Source of the DNA: Cyprinodon diabolis
Taxonomy: Eukaryota; Chordata; Actinopteri; Cyprinodontiformes; Cyprinodontidae
Assembly: GCA_030533445.1 (NCBI GenBank)
Contig: CM060080.1
Coordinates: forward strand, 21,901,377-21,965,376
Reading direction: 5' to 3'
DNA length: 64,000 bases
Below, one piece after another: positions 13,036-24,640 of this stretch; the first letter of the stretch is position 1; the number at the start of each line of letters is the position of its first letter. The position numbers were made by a program, and so were the translations under genes. A model generated the notes under the pieces. That model did no database searches and had not been told where the DNA came from. It saw only the letters and a list, made by a program, of their open reading frames with translations.

Positions 13036-13600
13036 ATTCAGAAGTGGGTGTAGTATTCAAAAATTGTACTCCAGTAAGAGCAGCAATACTTCATCTTATT
13101 TTTAATTAAAACTAAAACGTAGCCGTCCAAGAAATTACTCATTATAACATCTGATGTTAAACTTTTTGTGATTTAGGCAGACCAGAATGTAATTATGGCA
13201 AAATGCTTGTATTTTGAAGACTATAAAACAATCAAAGGAAATAATGTCAAATTAACTATTCCAGAAACAGTTTTCTAAACAAATTTTCTTTTTAACATAA
13301 AACACATTAAAGCAGAGCCGAAATTTACTCCTTACATTAAGTTAGTCTGACCTCCAAATGTCATAGTAAAATGTCATGCTAATTTTAACATAAACATTAC
13401 CTGTGTGTCTTTTTTTTGGAATAACTTTTGAAAAACAGCAAAAAAACAAGTTTGTTTGTTACTCAGTGAAGTTACTGAAGATGGACGGAGCCAAACAGGA
13501 GCGATAATATATGGATATTACTGACGTAAAAGTAGAAACTATGGTTTGATCCAATATGGCATTTATTATTTGGTTTATTTTGTATCTGGACTTATTCAGC
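13036..13600. mobile_element. Relic of a hAT-like element related to 28460-29145
   Basis: It shares diverged blocks with the element at 28460-29145, for example GTAGCC(G/A)TCCAAGAAAT(T/C)ACTC near 13120 and 28533, and later TGCTTGTATTTTGAAGACTATA. The boundaries are approximate and no target duplication was seen. Confidence 0.4.
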
Positions 13601-14285
13601 TAAAGGTAACCTTATAGGTCTTTCTCCACTGAATAATCCAGGATGTTTTAATAAAAGATGACTCTGCACCCCTTTACCTATGACTAGCATATTCCTTTTT
13701 TCCAGAGAGTGGAACTGATGAGGTGCTTTTGTTTATTGTGAAATGTCCAATAAAAATTGCATGAGAGTCTCTGAATACCCAATATGATGTCATACAGAAA
13801 GGATCACACTCTCACCTTGTCATTCAAACACTTTTATTTCTCTTACTCTTATCTTTCTTATTTTATTCAACTCCTGTAGAATAATTCATATTGTGCCGCT
13901 TTTCACTGGAGGTTTACGGCACCTTTAAAAGAGCTCCCCTTCATCCCATTGTTGTTCCCCCCACAGACATTTCAGAAGTAGTTCCTAGTAAACACTCGCT
14001 CTTTGCCTTTTTAAAACCCACATTTGTGGATATTTTCACAACTGACAGCAGCAAACTGCTGGGAGGGAGATTTTAGATGCCGACTTAACGTTTAAAAATC
14101 AGCAGGAAAGTTAAAAAAAGTCAAGTTTACTGTGTTTGGAAAATTTCTTGCCTCTGTCTTTTAATACTGCCCCGCAGCTATTTAGGTGAGCCAGCAAACC
14201 TACTGAAAGCAGATGAGTTATTCATTGTTTGACCAGGTTTTTTATTTTTATTTAAAAAATCCTATTTAAAACTGCATAGGCTGGA

Positions 14286-14330
<45 letters not shown>

Positions 14331-15579
14331 CAAAAACTAAGGCTGTCATCTGCAAAATCGAGCAAAAAACGTTGTACATTTTTGCTCAGAAGCACATTTG
14401 TCGTGTGCATTGGCAGAAAGTTTTGTAAAGGATTGTGGACTTCAGTATTTTTGCCTCAGGAAAGACATATTGGAGTCTATTCCCCTGGCGTAAATACTAC
14501 ACAGAATGTTTCCCATTTTTAGCCATTTTCTTACACCAGATATCCTGAGAGAGATAAATTATATGCATACATGTAGGACATCTGAAGTATTTATGCTCAG
14601 GGTTTTGCTTTCAATTCAGCTCCAGACATTTTTTTTCTTTTTTACATCCTGTGAGCTGAAAAAACTGAACATGCTATGTTCCACACTGAATAGATTGATT
14701 TGTCCTTGTATGTTTCTGTTGTTTGAAATGGATGTTTAGATTATTATCAAAAATAAAATCTTATTCAGTACTTCTATTTACAAGGCAAAACCCGCATTAT
14801 TAAGATGTGATACATCCATCGGGATTTTTGTTGTAGAGTTAGATGGTTATGATTTGCATCTAATGTAAACTTAATCGATTTTCTGGTGAAATAGAACTTT
14901 ATCAGGACTAAAACAAAGGATTCATAATACAGAAATGTAGGACTATTAAGAAGCATATGTATATACGTGACAGAGCTTAAGAGCTAATATTAAAACATTC
15001 ACTCTTAAGGAGACTGGACTTATAAGCAGAAAAGGAGCAAAACCGATATTTTTTGAAAATAGACAGAACTGAGTCAAAACTTGGACACACAAGAAAACGT
15101 CGTCAGCATACATTGATAGTTTGGTTTTAATGACCCGAAAAATAAATCTTTTGCAACAAAGAAAGATATTTTTATGAAATTAAGAATGGTTCTAGAGCTT
15201 AACAAATTGAGTTTGGAAAGGTCTGGTCCCAAGCTAGTGTAAAAAAACTATAATGATTGTTATTTGTCATAATCTTCGCTTTTGGAGAGGGAACTGTATA
15301 CAAGCTGAATCAAAGAAATACATTTTCTTTTCTAAATCAAAGTTTTTTCATACCTTTACTAGATAAATCACTCAATCCAGTCCTTCTCCATGTCAAGGGA
15401 AAAAAACACCTGCATATTTAGGGAGAAGTGATAAAAGTAGATTACCTTAAAAATGTGCAAATATTATAGATTAAGCGATATATTTCAGGTTTCAAGGTAA
15501 GTTGCTAACAGTCTTAAAACAATCTTAGCATCGACTTTGAGAAGAGAGATGGATCTATGAGAAGTACAGGCATTGGGTG
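13601..15579. other. Presumed gfra1 intron, no gene seen
   Basis: No exon or clear transposon was found apart from the dinucleotide repeat at 14289-14330. The short open frames at 13891-14076 and 14506-14739 have no splice context and no recognisable protein. Confidence 0.4.
14289..14330. repeat. (TA)n microsatellite
   Basis: About 42 bp of alternating TA with a single G interruption. It is likely polymorphic in length. Confidence 0.95.
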
Positions 15580-16200
15580 TGTTCTGTTTGGCTGTGACAT
15601 CATCCTGGAGAGAAATATTAGCTGGGCTGCTGCCATCAACACTTTAGATTATAGATGATAGAGTTGGGCCTCTTTTTCAGTGCTTGGTTTTGTTTCTCTC
15701 CTAGACATATCCATGGGCTCAACCTTTACTCTAACTAACTGTATGTGCTCCCTTTCATCCCTGTGATATGAAAACTGGCTCTGAGCTTGTCTGCTCAACT
15801 CTCTCTTTCTCAGACAGAGCTACCTGTAGAGCTAATTTACTGTCACCTTTTCTAACATTTAAAGTATTTATAGATCAGTCCTCCTGTTTGTTTTGTGTGT
15901 CTGCTTCTGTCTCCTCAAACCCCAGTCAGCCTTGGCAGGATGCCGCTCACACTAAGTCTGGTTCTGCTGGAGGGTTCTTCCTGTTAAAAGGGAGTTTTCC
16001 TCTCCACTTTTGCTCCATGCCTGCTGGGTGTGAGCAATTGCTGTAGAGTCAATAGATTGTTGATGCTTTCAGCTGAATTTCCTTGCATAGAAAACTTTGA
16101 AGCAATCTGACTGTATGATCTGACTATTGTGTCTGTAAAGTACCTTGAGGTGACATTTGTTGTGAACTGGAGCTACATGCGTATGAATAGCCTGAAGTGA
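15580..16200 (+). mobile_element. 5'-truncated L2 LINE, 3' UTR only
   Basis: It aligns by eye along its length with 33035-33545 of the fuller L2 copy. Shared blocks include TTTGGCTGTGACATCATCC, CTTCTGTCTCCTCAAACC, GTTAAAAGGGAGTTTTCCTC and GACTGTATGATCTGACTA. It lies about 480 bp upstream of a gfra1 exon, in the same orientation as the gene. An open frame at 15768-16046 is within this UTR and is not a gene. Confidence 0.85.
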
Positions 16201-16682
16201 CTAAAATTGGAGGATGTCAGTGCATGCTGGATGTCATCCACAGGATTGAATTGAACATAACATTGCCATAACATATCTGCCTTAACATCCTGTTTTGGTA
16301 TTAGCCAGTGCCAAATTTGGGTTATAATCAGCCATTAGCTCTAACCATCAGTATACCCTTGTGTAGACAGGTTAACTACACAATTTGACTTTGTGTGTAA
16401 TGAATCTGAACAATATTTTATTAGAATCAATGAAATTATGAACTTCGCTAAGATTGTTTAATTTATTTTCAGGCACCTGGATGATACAGTGAGCCCTGAC
16501 CTTTAGCGGCAGCATGATGGCTAGATGCTGTTTGTGTTTATTTTACAGGTCCTGCGTCATATGATTAGTAGTCAGAACTCGTCAAAATATCTATGACCTG
16601 TAATAATCAGATTTTTTATCTCCTAAGGAGCAGAATCATTATGTGCTTTTAAATCTTTATTTCTGCTGCTGGTGTGTTCCAG

Positions 16683-16852
16683 AAAACGCCATCGTAGCAT
16701 TCGGGAACGGATCAGATGTAAAAACAGGCGCCAGTCAGCCTGGGGTGACAAGTCCAGCGACAGACAACGAGAGTCCACACTTGGCAACCACCGCCCCGAG
16801 TATCTCCATGGAAACAGAGCAGAACGTTCTGCAGGCACAAATACCTACTCAG
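16683..16852 (+). CDS. gfra1: GDNF family receptor alpha-1, penultimate coding exon
   Basis: This internal exon is 170 nt, preceded by the acceptor TGTTCCAG and followed by the donor GTGAGA. It begins with the last two bases of a split codon and ends on a codon boundary. The peptide starts NAIVAFGNGSDV, which matches the NAIQAFGNGSDV segment just after the third cysteine-rich domain of human GFRA1. Near its end it has NVLQAQ, as in the NLQAQ of GFRA1. GFRA1 is a GPI-anchored co-receptor that binds GDNF and presents it to the RET kinase at the cell surface. The exon encodes the Ser/Thr-rich stalk between the ligand-binding domains and the membrane, which is poorly conserved. GFRA2 shares the first motif, but the last exon and the neighbouring atrnl1 favour gfra1. 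Which teleost copy (a or b) cannot be told. The preceding exon, expected to encode the end of the third domain, was not found in the window. Confidence 0.9.
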
Positions 16853-18114
16853 GTGAGACAAGATGGAAGAATGGAAACGTGATGTGCAAGCTTTTCTAAA
16901 AACTGAGCCACAGGTGGAGAGATGACCCCGCTGTGATCTGGGTCCCACAGCAGCTAAACATGGAGTATTTGTTTTGACAAAGTCGGTGATAAAGGTGGAG
17001 GAAATTTATAGAGAAAAATAAGTGAAACGCTTAAATTAAAACATGTAAGACCCAATGACCAGTGTGAGACTCACTTAGCAACTAATTACATTCAAGTCAA
17101 ATAATTAGTGAGTAATACATCCACCTGGAATTTCTTTACACTAAATCATATAAATTATAAATGATATATGTACAAATGTGGCCTTTATGTAAGAGTACCA
17201 AAGAATAAGATATCAGGTATTTCTTTTTATTCTGCCACAAGCAAACAGATGGAAGGTGCAGAATGTAAAACAGCTCAGATACTGTGTCTATTTTTTTTTT
17301 CCAAGACTCTGAATAATATCTTTTTCTGTTTGCACCATTTTTAACCAGTCCAGAGCCATCGGCTTCACTGTTAATCGACCCAATATCAGTTAGATCTCAG
17401 CTGGAATGATCTACTGAACAGATTGTTGAACAAACAACATACAAATAAGAAAATGAAGGCAATCTAATGGCAGCAGGATTTAGCCTGAATATTGTTGTCT
17501 CTATACTTTCCTGAAAGAAAAGGAAGTCTGTAGCTAATGAAGTGGTGAATAACTGTGATGTATAGCAAGAGGTTTCATATTTTGTTCACTCCTATCATAA
17601 AAAATCTAATCAGTTTGATACATACAGCATTAATTTACAACACGTCTCATTACCTCAGGGCATTAAATTAATTAGTTCAATTTTCTTTCTTGTACAATAC
17701 AAAAAAATACATATCTAGAACTATCCAACTATAATCTGTAACATTACCTGTGGAATTCAGAGTTATTATATTCTCCTATAATATAAAATTTAAGACAAAC
17801 TTTATTTCAAAGTTTTCTTTATAAATTGTTCTTCAGGTTTCACAGTATTTTTCAAAATAGACTTAAGGTGACCCTTTCCTGACTTTTGTTCTATTATCTG
17901 ACTCTTATCTGAACATCTTTTTAGCTGTGGCATGAAGGCGGAAAAGGCTTGAAAGAAATTAATTTACATTATGTCAGTGCTGATTAATAACCGTTTTCTC
18001 GAAAAATGTCAAATATGACAGCTTCACAAACAGAACCTGACACTTTAGATCCAAAGAGCTTTATGTTAAAAGAAGCAGATGGACAGCTAAAGGATATCCA
18101 GGCTTATCCTTTTT

Positions 18115-18147
<33 letters not shown>

Positions 18148-20986
18148 GCATGGCTTCCAGATACCCTAATTTACTGCAGATGCTAGCTAAAAATACTTAA
18201 AAGGAAATCTTTAAACCTTTTTTTTTTTTAGAAAACTTAAAAAACGGATCAATAGGACTGATTACAAATATGACAAAAATATATTTCTGCTTAGAAGGTA
18301 AGCATAAAGAATCCTCTCCCTCTGGTTAGTGTTGACATTTCTCTTTTATCAGAGTTGGCTTCTTTCACCACCTTTAGCATATCTTTCCTCTCCGCCAAGA
18401 TCTGATGGGTCACTGATTTGCATTTGAATTGGATGCAAAGTTGGATGTGCCTCCTCTGTATTTTTGTTTTTCTGTAGTAAGATATAAAAGATGTTCTTAA
18501 ACTAATCACAGGCTTAAACATTATGTAAGTTCAAAGGAATATAAGAATCTGCTCATTCTTTTCAACTGTTTCATCAAACAACTTTGCATTACGATTTTAT
18601 TACTCTCTCTTTTTGAGACTGATATAGAGCTATAAAGTTAGCACTCACAGCCTAAATTAAAGGGCCACATCACTGCTTCTAGTATGTTTGATCTGCTCCT
18701 GATCTGTGATATTTAGACTGATCTCAGATGGGCAAAATAGTTTTTTACTAAAGGCCGTTAATTAAAAACTAAAACTTTTTTTCAAACCAGTGAACCGTAT
18801 CTAAATGTCAATTTCATAACAGTTAAAGCATCTGTTGTTGATGTTTTTTACAAACAGAATAATTTTTTTTAAACTGCTTTTAAAAGAGTCTTTGTGTTTT
18901 GGAATTCAGCTCAGTTTCAAAATCTTAAAGCACATTTTTGTTTCTGAACCGATTAAAATTGTTCCAGATTCATTAAAAGCTGCATGAACAATTTACTCAG
19001 GCCTCTGTAACTGAAGCTAACTTCAAGCTTGTCCACTAAATGAGAGATGATGTCACCCAGGCAGGACAAAAAGTAAAATTATCAATTATTCTACCAAATC
19101 TTTGACAGCAAGTTTGGTTTCTGGTACAGTAGAAATGGCAAGCACATAATGGTTTTGCAAGTTTGAGCTACATCTAATGATGCAGATCTTCTTTTTTGGC
19201 CTAGACAACTTCACACCAATTTAATCCCTCATTGACCAAATTGCTACTTGTATTTAGGAAAAGTCTAAGCCTACACCCACACAGCACGATGGTCCATTAT
19301 TTGCTCTAACCTGCTGTCTGATATCACTAATGAATTGCAGCTTCTATCAGACATCAGCAATCCACACGTGCAGAAGAAGAATTAAGACCTCACACAGCTG
19401 TGCTCCGAAAAGAAATGATAATGAAAGTGATTCTCACTTAATATGTTCAATAAAGCTTTGTTTGAACAAAAATATAGTAGTGGTGTCAAAGTCAGATATG
19501 GACTACATATGCAGAAAAACATTGTTTGTGGGGTTATATTTTGGTTGTATACATAGAGCCATTCTCGTTTTGGGAGGTAAACCTTTGCTGCAGTTGTTAA
19601 TCTTTTGCAGCCTCTTTAAGGTCTTTTTCACATTTCATTCGAATTTAGCGATAGCCATCCTCCCATCAACTCGGATGCATGTGGCTTTGAGCTTTGACCG
19701 AACTCATCAACTCTGATGAAAGGATGGTGAGAGCAGTTGATGCTAGCGCCACTGTGTTTTGCTGGGAGAGCTTTGCTGAGCTGGACTTATAGTGTTTGTG
19801 TTTAAATGCTGTATTTTCTGCAGAGAAATTTCCAGAGGTTGCATTGCTTTCATTCTATTATATTCCATTCAGTTTATTTTTATTGCACCAATGCGTAACA
19901 CACCTTACAGCTGTGCAGCTCCACAAGCTCATTCTGTAATAAATATTCATGGTTGATTGCTATGACGAACCACCAAAGAGTAGCTTAAAAGCCTAAAACA
20001 AGACTGCAGATTAAACTGAAGGGGAGAAGCCCCAGCTGGAAGGCAGAACGAGTAAGAAAAGCAAGGATGAAAATCAAAGCCTAACCTTGAATTATATATA
20101 TCAAACCATGTATTGCAGGAATCTGGAAATCAACTCCTGCCAAACGTAAACAGCTGAAAGAACCACATGGGGAATAGCTACCTTGGCAATTAGGTTGAAA
20201 ATAAATTAACAGGAAGGTTTTGTCTTTTCATAAATATCATTTCAGCCCAGATTTTTTTTTCACTGTCCAAAGGTTGTGTTCTTTTCCTTTACTTTGACAT
20301 ATCTGGTTCAGACCACACAGACTATACTCACTAAAATGCCTAAATGCCAGGATGTATAATAAGGGTTGGTTTTGATGATATTTAATTGATATTCTTCAAC
20401 ATTTCCAGGGTAGATATTAAAAAGGTCAGCTTGGAGAAGAAGAAAGTGTTTGCAGCAAATTGAGCAAAAATTCAAGCAAAAAAATTAAACTTTTTATCGT
20501 AGTTGTTAGATCCATTGAATTTTTAAAAATTTAGACATCACCAATCCTTTTAAACACACAACATAAAAAAAAATACAGTGCCGTATGAAAAATATCACTT
20601 CTTCACAAACTTTGACATTTCTAGGTTTCTACTTCCAACTGTTGCATGGTATTTAATTGGATTTAATTCAGGTAAAAAGTACCTAATCAAATTCCCTCAG
20701 GTTTTTATTAAAATGTTCATGATGGTGATTGCAGTGATCAGAAAGGATATATTGTATAGGCAGATCTGCATGATACTCTGAGTGAATTCACTTTGGTATG
20801 TCACAGGAGGAAGTAACTTATGATGTATGTTTGATTTGTCAAAACCTTTTTTTTGGTAAACTGTGTCATTAAAATCCAAACAAAATACATCAAAGCATTT
20901 GTTTGTAAAATGATAATGTTGTGCAATTTAAAAACACATTTAACCCAAACTTGCGACACTGAAAATATCTATACTTTTTCTTTCAG
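16853..20986 (+). other. Last gfra1 intron
   Basis: This 4134-bp intron runs from GTGAGA to TTTCTTTCAG. It holds a 36-bp pyrimidine run of mostly T at 18110-18145. No further exon was recognised. A segment at 20575-20720 faintly resembles a hAT-like repeat (CAGTGCCGTATGAAAAATAT). The open frame at 19330-19716 has no recognisable product. Confidence 0.8.
18110..18145. repeat. Poly(T) tract
   Basis: Thirty-six bases, all T except one C, lie in the last gfra1 intron. No SINE or LINE body was recognised next to it. Confidence 0.95.
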
Positions 20987-21133
20987 GTTAGTGGGAATGA
21001 CAGACTGTGGGGCGACGAAGGAGACTCCACTCTACCCTCTCCAAGGCTTTTGGATCATAGCCCAGAGCAAGTCCGGCTCTCCATGCTGCTCATCCTGGGC
21101 TGGCTGATGCTGGTGCTGCTCTGCCAACCATAG
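20987..21133 (+). CDS. gfra1: GDNF family receptor alpha-1, last coding exon with GPI signal
   Basis: The exon opens after TTTCTTTCAG in phase 0, so it joins cleanly to the exon ending at 16852. It gives 48 residues and a TAG stop at 21131-21133. It starts VSGNDRLWGDEG, which aligns with VSGNTHLCISNG of human GFRA1. The peptide then runs through an acidic, Ser/Pro-rich stretch. It ends in a hydrophobic tail (about LSMLLILGWLMLVLL) with only CQP after it. That is the usual form of a GPI-attachment signal: small residues, a short spacer, then a hydrophobic segment to the C-terminus. The tail would be removed in the ER and the receptor linked to GPI. The spacing LQAQ...VSGN across the splice junction reproduces the GFRA1 order. 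The C-terminal tail is shorter than in human GFRA1. Confidence 0.9.
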   Translation, partial: VSGNDRLWGDEGDSTLPSPRLLDHSPEQVRLSMLLILGWLMLVLLCQP

Positions 21134-21566
21134 GAGGCATCCCTTTAATGGCCTTTATGGACCGAGCTGCGCAGAACCGACAGGGAGGAGGATTTGGGTG
21201 TGAGAGAGAAACTGCAATTCCCATGTGTCAGATGAGGGTGAGAGGGAAGAGCCAGCTCTGTCCTGCCCCATTCCCTTCTCCCTACCATACACAGAACCCC
21301 ACCTAATCTCTTTTTTAATGGCTCAGAGTAGATATGTTGTGAAGGATACTCTGCAGACAGAACCTAAGGAGAGGGTGCCACCAAAGCACCGCACGGGGGG
21401 AAAAAAAGAGGTTCCACACATCATTCCATGCTGCACACCAGCCCAACTTTTACAGAAGAAACACACAGACTTCTCTCAGCTGCATATCTACAGAGAAAAA
21501 GGCCAACAAGTTCAGAAAGTGTAAAGTGAAGAGACACTGAGAACGCAGTGACTGAAAACATTACAA

Positions 21567-21597
<31 letters not shown>

Positions 21598-23345
21598 TTT
21601 CTTTGTTCTCGAACATTCCTTGATGTAGAAAAAAAACATTAAATGTAAAGATTCTTCTCTGAGACGACATCTTACACGAGATTTAAGGTGGAAAGTGTGT
21701 GTTTGTCCACATGCAGAAAGCCGCCTGTTTTGCTTCGCTCTTTATCTTTGATGCCACATATTTTGTTTTAAACATAAATGTTTGATAGAAGCACATGTTA
21801 AACCACAGTGAGATTCTTTGGCTGTCAGTGGTCGTGTTTTTGATTTGAAGGTTGAAGAGTTCATTTCCAAAAATCATTAAAAAGGCTATGTAAAATTGTG
21901 TTAACTTTGAAATTTTTATGTTTTATACCAACAATTCAAGGCTCAACAACCCCTTTTGTTCTTTAACTTTTTTTTTTAGGGCAGAATAATTAAAGGGATC
22001 TTTTGGGACACAGTTCTTTAAAATCATGTTTAACAATTCATAGGATTTTGTTTTTTAAAGAAACTATTAAAATTTGATTTGTGTCTATGCACATTCCTGT
22101 TATATGTATTTATTACACAGAAAAGTAGAATTACCAACATTAAAAGTATGCCATTGTAAATGACCTGTACTTATAAAGTGCCTTTTTTAAGGTCAGGGCA
22201 CTCAAAAATGCTTTACACCGCATTCAATCATTCACCTGCACTCCCACACTGATGGAGACAGGCTTTATTACAGCAAAGGCTGCTGTGGGGCTCACTGACA
22301 GAAGAGAGGTTGCTGTAGGCGCCACTGGGCCAGCTGACCATCATCAGTAGGCAAAATGGGTGAAGTGTCTTGACCAAGGACACCACAAAGCCAGAATTCT
22401 GCCAAAAATCCAGAGACCTTATGATTACTCAAATGAGATGTTTTATCTAAAACTACTCTCCATAACCATTTTGAAGGTATTAGGCATGCAAGTTCAATAA
22501 GACCCCCAATATATCACAATCGTTAGTTCCTCCTCCTTCTTTGCTCTCTCTTGCTTTATTATGTACCTGTAGATTCTCTACTATTCAAGTGTGGACCTGT
22601 TTCTGTACCCTTATGTCAAAGTCTTTTCATGTTAAAGAGTTAAACCAACTTAAGAAAGTAAAGTGTCTGTGATCGACAGCATTTCAGGAAATCCCACCTC
22701 TGCTGTTTTCTTCCTAGTTGCAGCTAGTAAGCAAACTTCAGGCTAATTACTGTTCTATTAAAGGGGTAAAAATGTGTTAAATGAATTAATCATTAAATAA
22801 CTTAATTTAAAAAAGTCATAAATGTGTTGCAGTAACAAAATACTCTAAACGATTAATGCTTTGGAACCTTGCATGAGCTAACCTGTTAAGTTCAGATAAT
22901 GTCAAGTATACTGTTTATATTGAGGCTTGAATTAAAAAATATTTATAGCTGAACAAAAGCATTTGCATTTCTAATTAGTTTGCAGCTGTGTTGTGTTAAC
23001 AAAATCGTAAAATGATGACATATATGGCTGTATGAAAGAAAGTTCAAATTTACCTCTTGACGAGAACAGCTATTCGTTTTACCAACATTACTATCTGCAG
23101 TTTGGAAGAAAACAGTTCTGTTTTAAGAAGAAAGTAGTAGTTTACTTTCTCAGGTTGGTTCCACCTTCAAAGTAGCAAAAGTTACATGAGTAGTAGAGAG
23201 AGCACAGAGAAGGAGCATGAACTCATGTTTGTGATATAATAGGGGGCTCATGATTTTGAATCTGCCTGCATAGCATGTTAAAAATGCACATGGAGAGAAG
23301 TTTACATGCACATGTTTTTAATAAACTGTCTATATTGGTATTTTT
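21134..23345 (+). other. gfra1: Probable gfra1 3' UTR
   Basis: After the stop codon no further coding signal follows. It is AT-rich and carries a (TA)n tract at 21567-21590, an ATTAAA at 21876-21881 and an AATAAA at 23320-23325, any of which could set the 3' end. A reverse-oriented SINE lies inside it at 22157-22400. The end point is an inference. Confidence 0.35.
22157..22400 (-). mobile_element. SINE-like repeat, same family as 23692-24027
   Basis: Read on the - strand it carries TCAAGACACTTCACCC, GATGATGGTCAGCTGGCCC, CTGTCAGTGAGCCCCA and the end ACTTTATAAGTACAGGTCAT. Each of these has a close counterpart in the + copy at 23692-24027. It may lie within the gfra1 3' UTR. Confidence 0.75.
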
Positions 23346-23691
23346 TCCACATGTGCACTTTTGGCAGTATTCTGACTCCATACACAACAACTGAGACAAA
23401 GAAAGCTTGGGACTTCTGTCTTCTACACAATAGGTAAGACGTTACACCAGCAGCAGCACCTTAGAAAGGTTGACTAATGTTGGTAATCTCTTCTACAAAT
23501 GACGTAAATCAAGGAGGATGAACAAAGTCATGTTCTGTAGAGAAGCATGAAAAAAAAAACCATACCACTTTCACACTACAGGTTGTCTGGCAGGTTTTAA
23601 CTGAGGCCCAACATTGACACACGTTTTATCAGGAAAAAGTCTCGATTTCGGGTGATGACTTCTTTAAGACTTTGGAGAAAACTACACTAAA

Positions 23692-24027
23692 TAGGGCGAC
23701 AGTGGCGTTGGATGTAGGAGTTTGCCCTGAAATCGAAGGATTGACGGTTCAAGCCCCCAACTCCGACTTTCAGTGTCGTTGTGTCCTTGGGCAAGACACT
23801 TCACCTGCATTGTCTACTGATGGTGGTCAGAGGGCCCGGTGGCGCCAGTGTACGTCAACCCCACTTCTGTCAGTGAGCCCCAGGGCAGCTGTGGCTACAA
23901 TGTACCTTGCCACCATCAGTGTGTGAGTGTGCACGTGAATGGGTGAATGAATGTAGTGTAAAGCGCTTTGGTCAAGTCTCCTGACTTGAATAAAGGTGCT
24001 ATATAAGTACATGCCATTTACCATTTA
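23692..24027 (+). mobile_element. tRNA-derived SINE-like repeat
   Basis: The 5' part is tRNA-like, with AGGGCGACAGTGGCGTTGG and a B-box-like GACGGTTCAAGCCCC. The body has CCTTGGGCAAGACACTTCAC and GCAGCTGTGGCTACAATGTA. The end, TAAAGGTGCTATATAAGTAC then CATTTA, is typical of a very common fish repeat. It is not a functional tRNA because the anticodon arm is not formed. Open frames at 23672-23926 and 23827-24024 are repeat by-products. Confidence 0.75.
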
Positions 24028-24479
24028 TGCAAGTAAAGGTTTTAAAACACTGAAAGAAACAACAATAGACAAAATAAACAGAGAAGGCAAATCACTTAAG
24101 ACTGCATTTAAACTCAAGCAGGTTGTGTTTAAAATGTTTAAAACTACAGCTGTAGAAAAATTCTATCTTGCTTCACATCAGTTTCTGCCAGACATTCATA
24201 TATGATCATGATTCCCTGACAGCAGAGGTAAGAACGGTCCCAGGATTGCTCAGTTGAACAGGTAGGAACTCTTGGATAACGCCTTCACTGCTGAGGCTGG
24301 AACAGGAAGACATTTACATTTCTTTGTAGAAAGTAAAGACATACAGACAAAAGTGATAAGTGTGCTGAGCAAGAGGATCCAACAGAAGACGAAAATTTCT
24401 CAACCCACTTTTTGGCCAAACAGCTGGCTTTGCAAATCTTTATTGATATTCTATTTTAATTAACAGATAGCTGCAGTGC

Positions 24480-24640
24480 CACTGCTGGGATCTAACAAAG
24501 TACTTTCTGCAGGAGAATTAATGCCTGTCTTGGACAATCCTGCTTGTTCCCCTGATCTTAATCCTATTAAAACCATTTGTGGATTTACAAAAATCAGTTC
24601 CAGACCATTATGGTAGCCCTTTGTAAGGATATACATGGAG
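24480..24640 (+). pseudogene. Tc1-like transposase relic
   Basis: One frame reads PVLDNPACSPDLNPIKT, which carries the SPDLNPI motif around the third catalytic residue region of Tc1-type transposases. There the family has SPDLNPIEN, with Glu as the last member of the DDE triad. Here that Glu is replaced by Lys. The surrounding sequence is decayed and the termini were not found. Confidence 0.5.

Noticed and set aside
16672..16899. Alternative + frame across the gfra1 exon
   Set aside because: It reads an Arg-rich peptide with no family match. The frame giving NAIVAFGNGSDV joins in phase to the next exon.
23692..23770. Possible tRNA gene
   Set aside because: A and B boxes are present, but no anticodon stem-loop or full cloverleaf forms, and the body is a known type of fish SINE.
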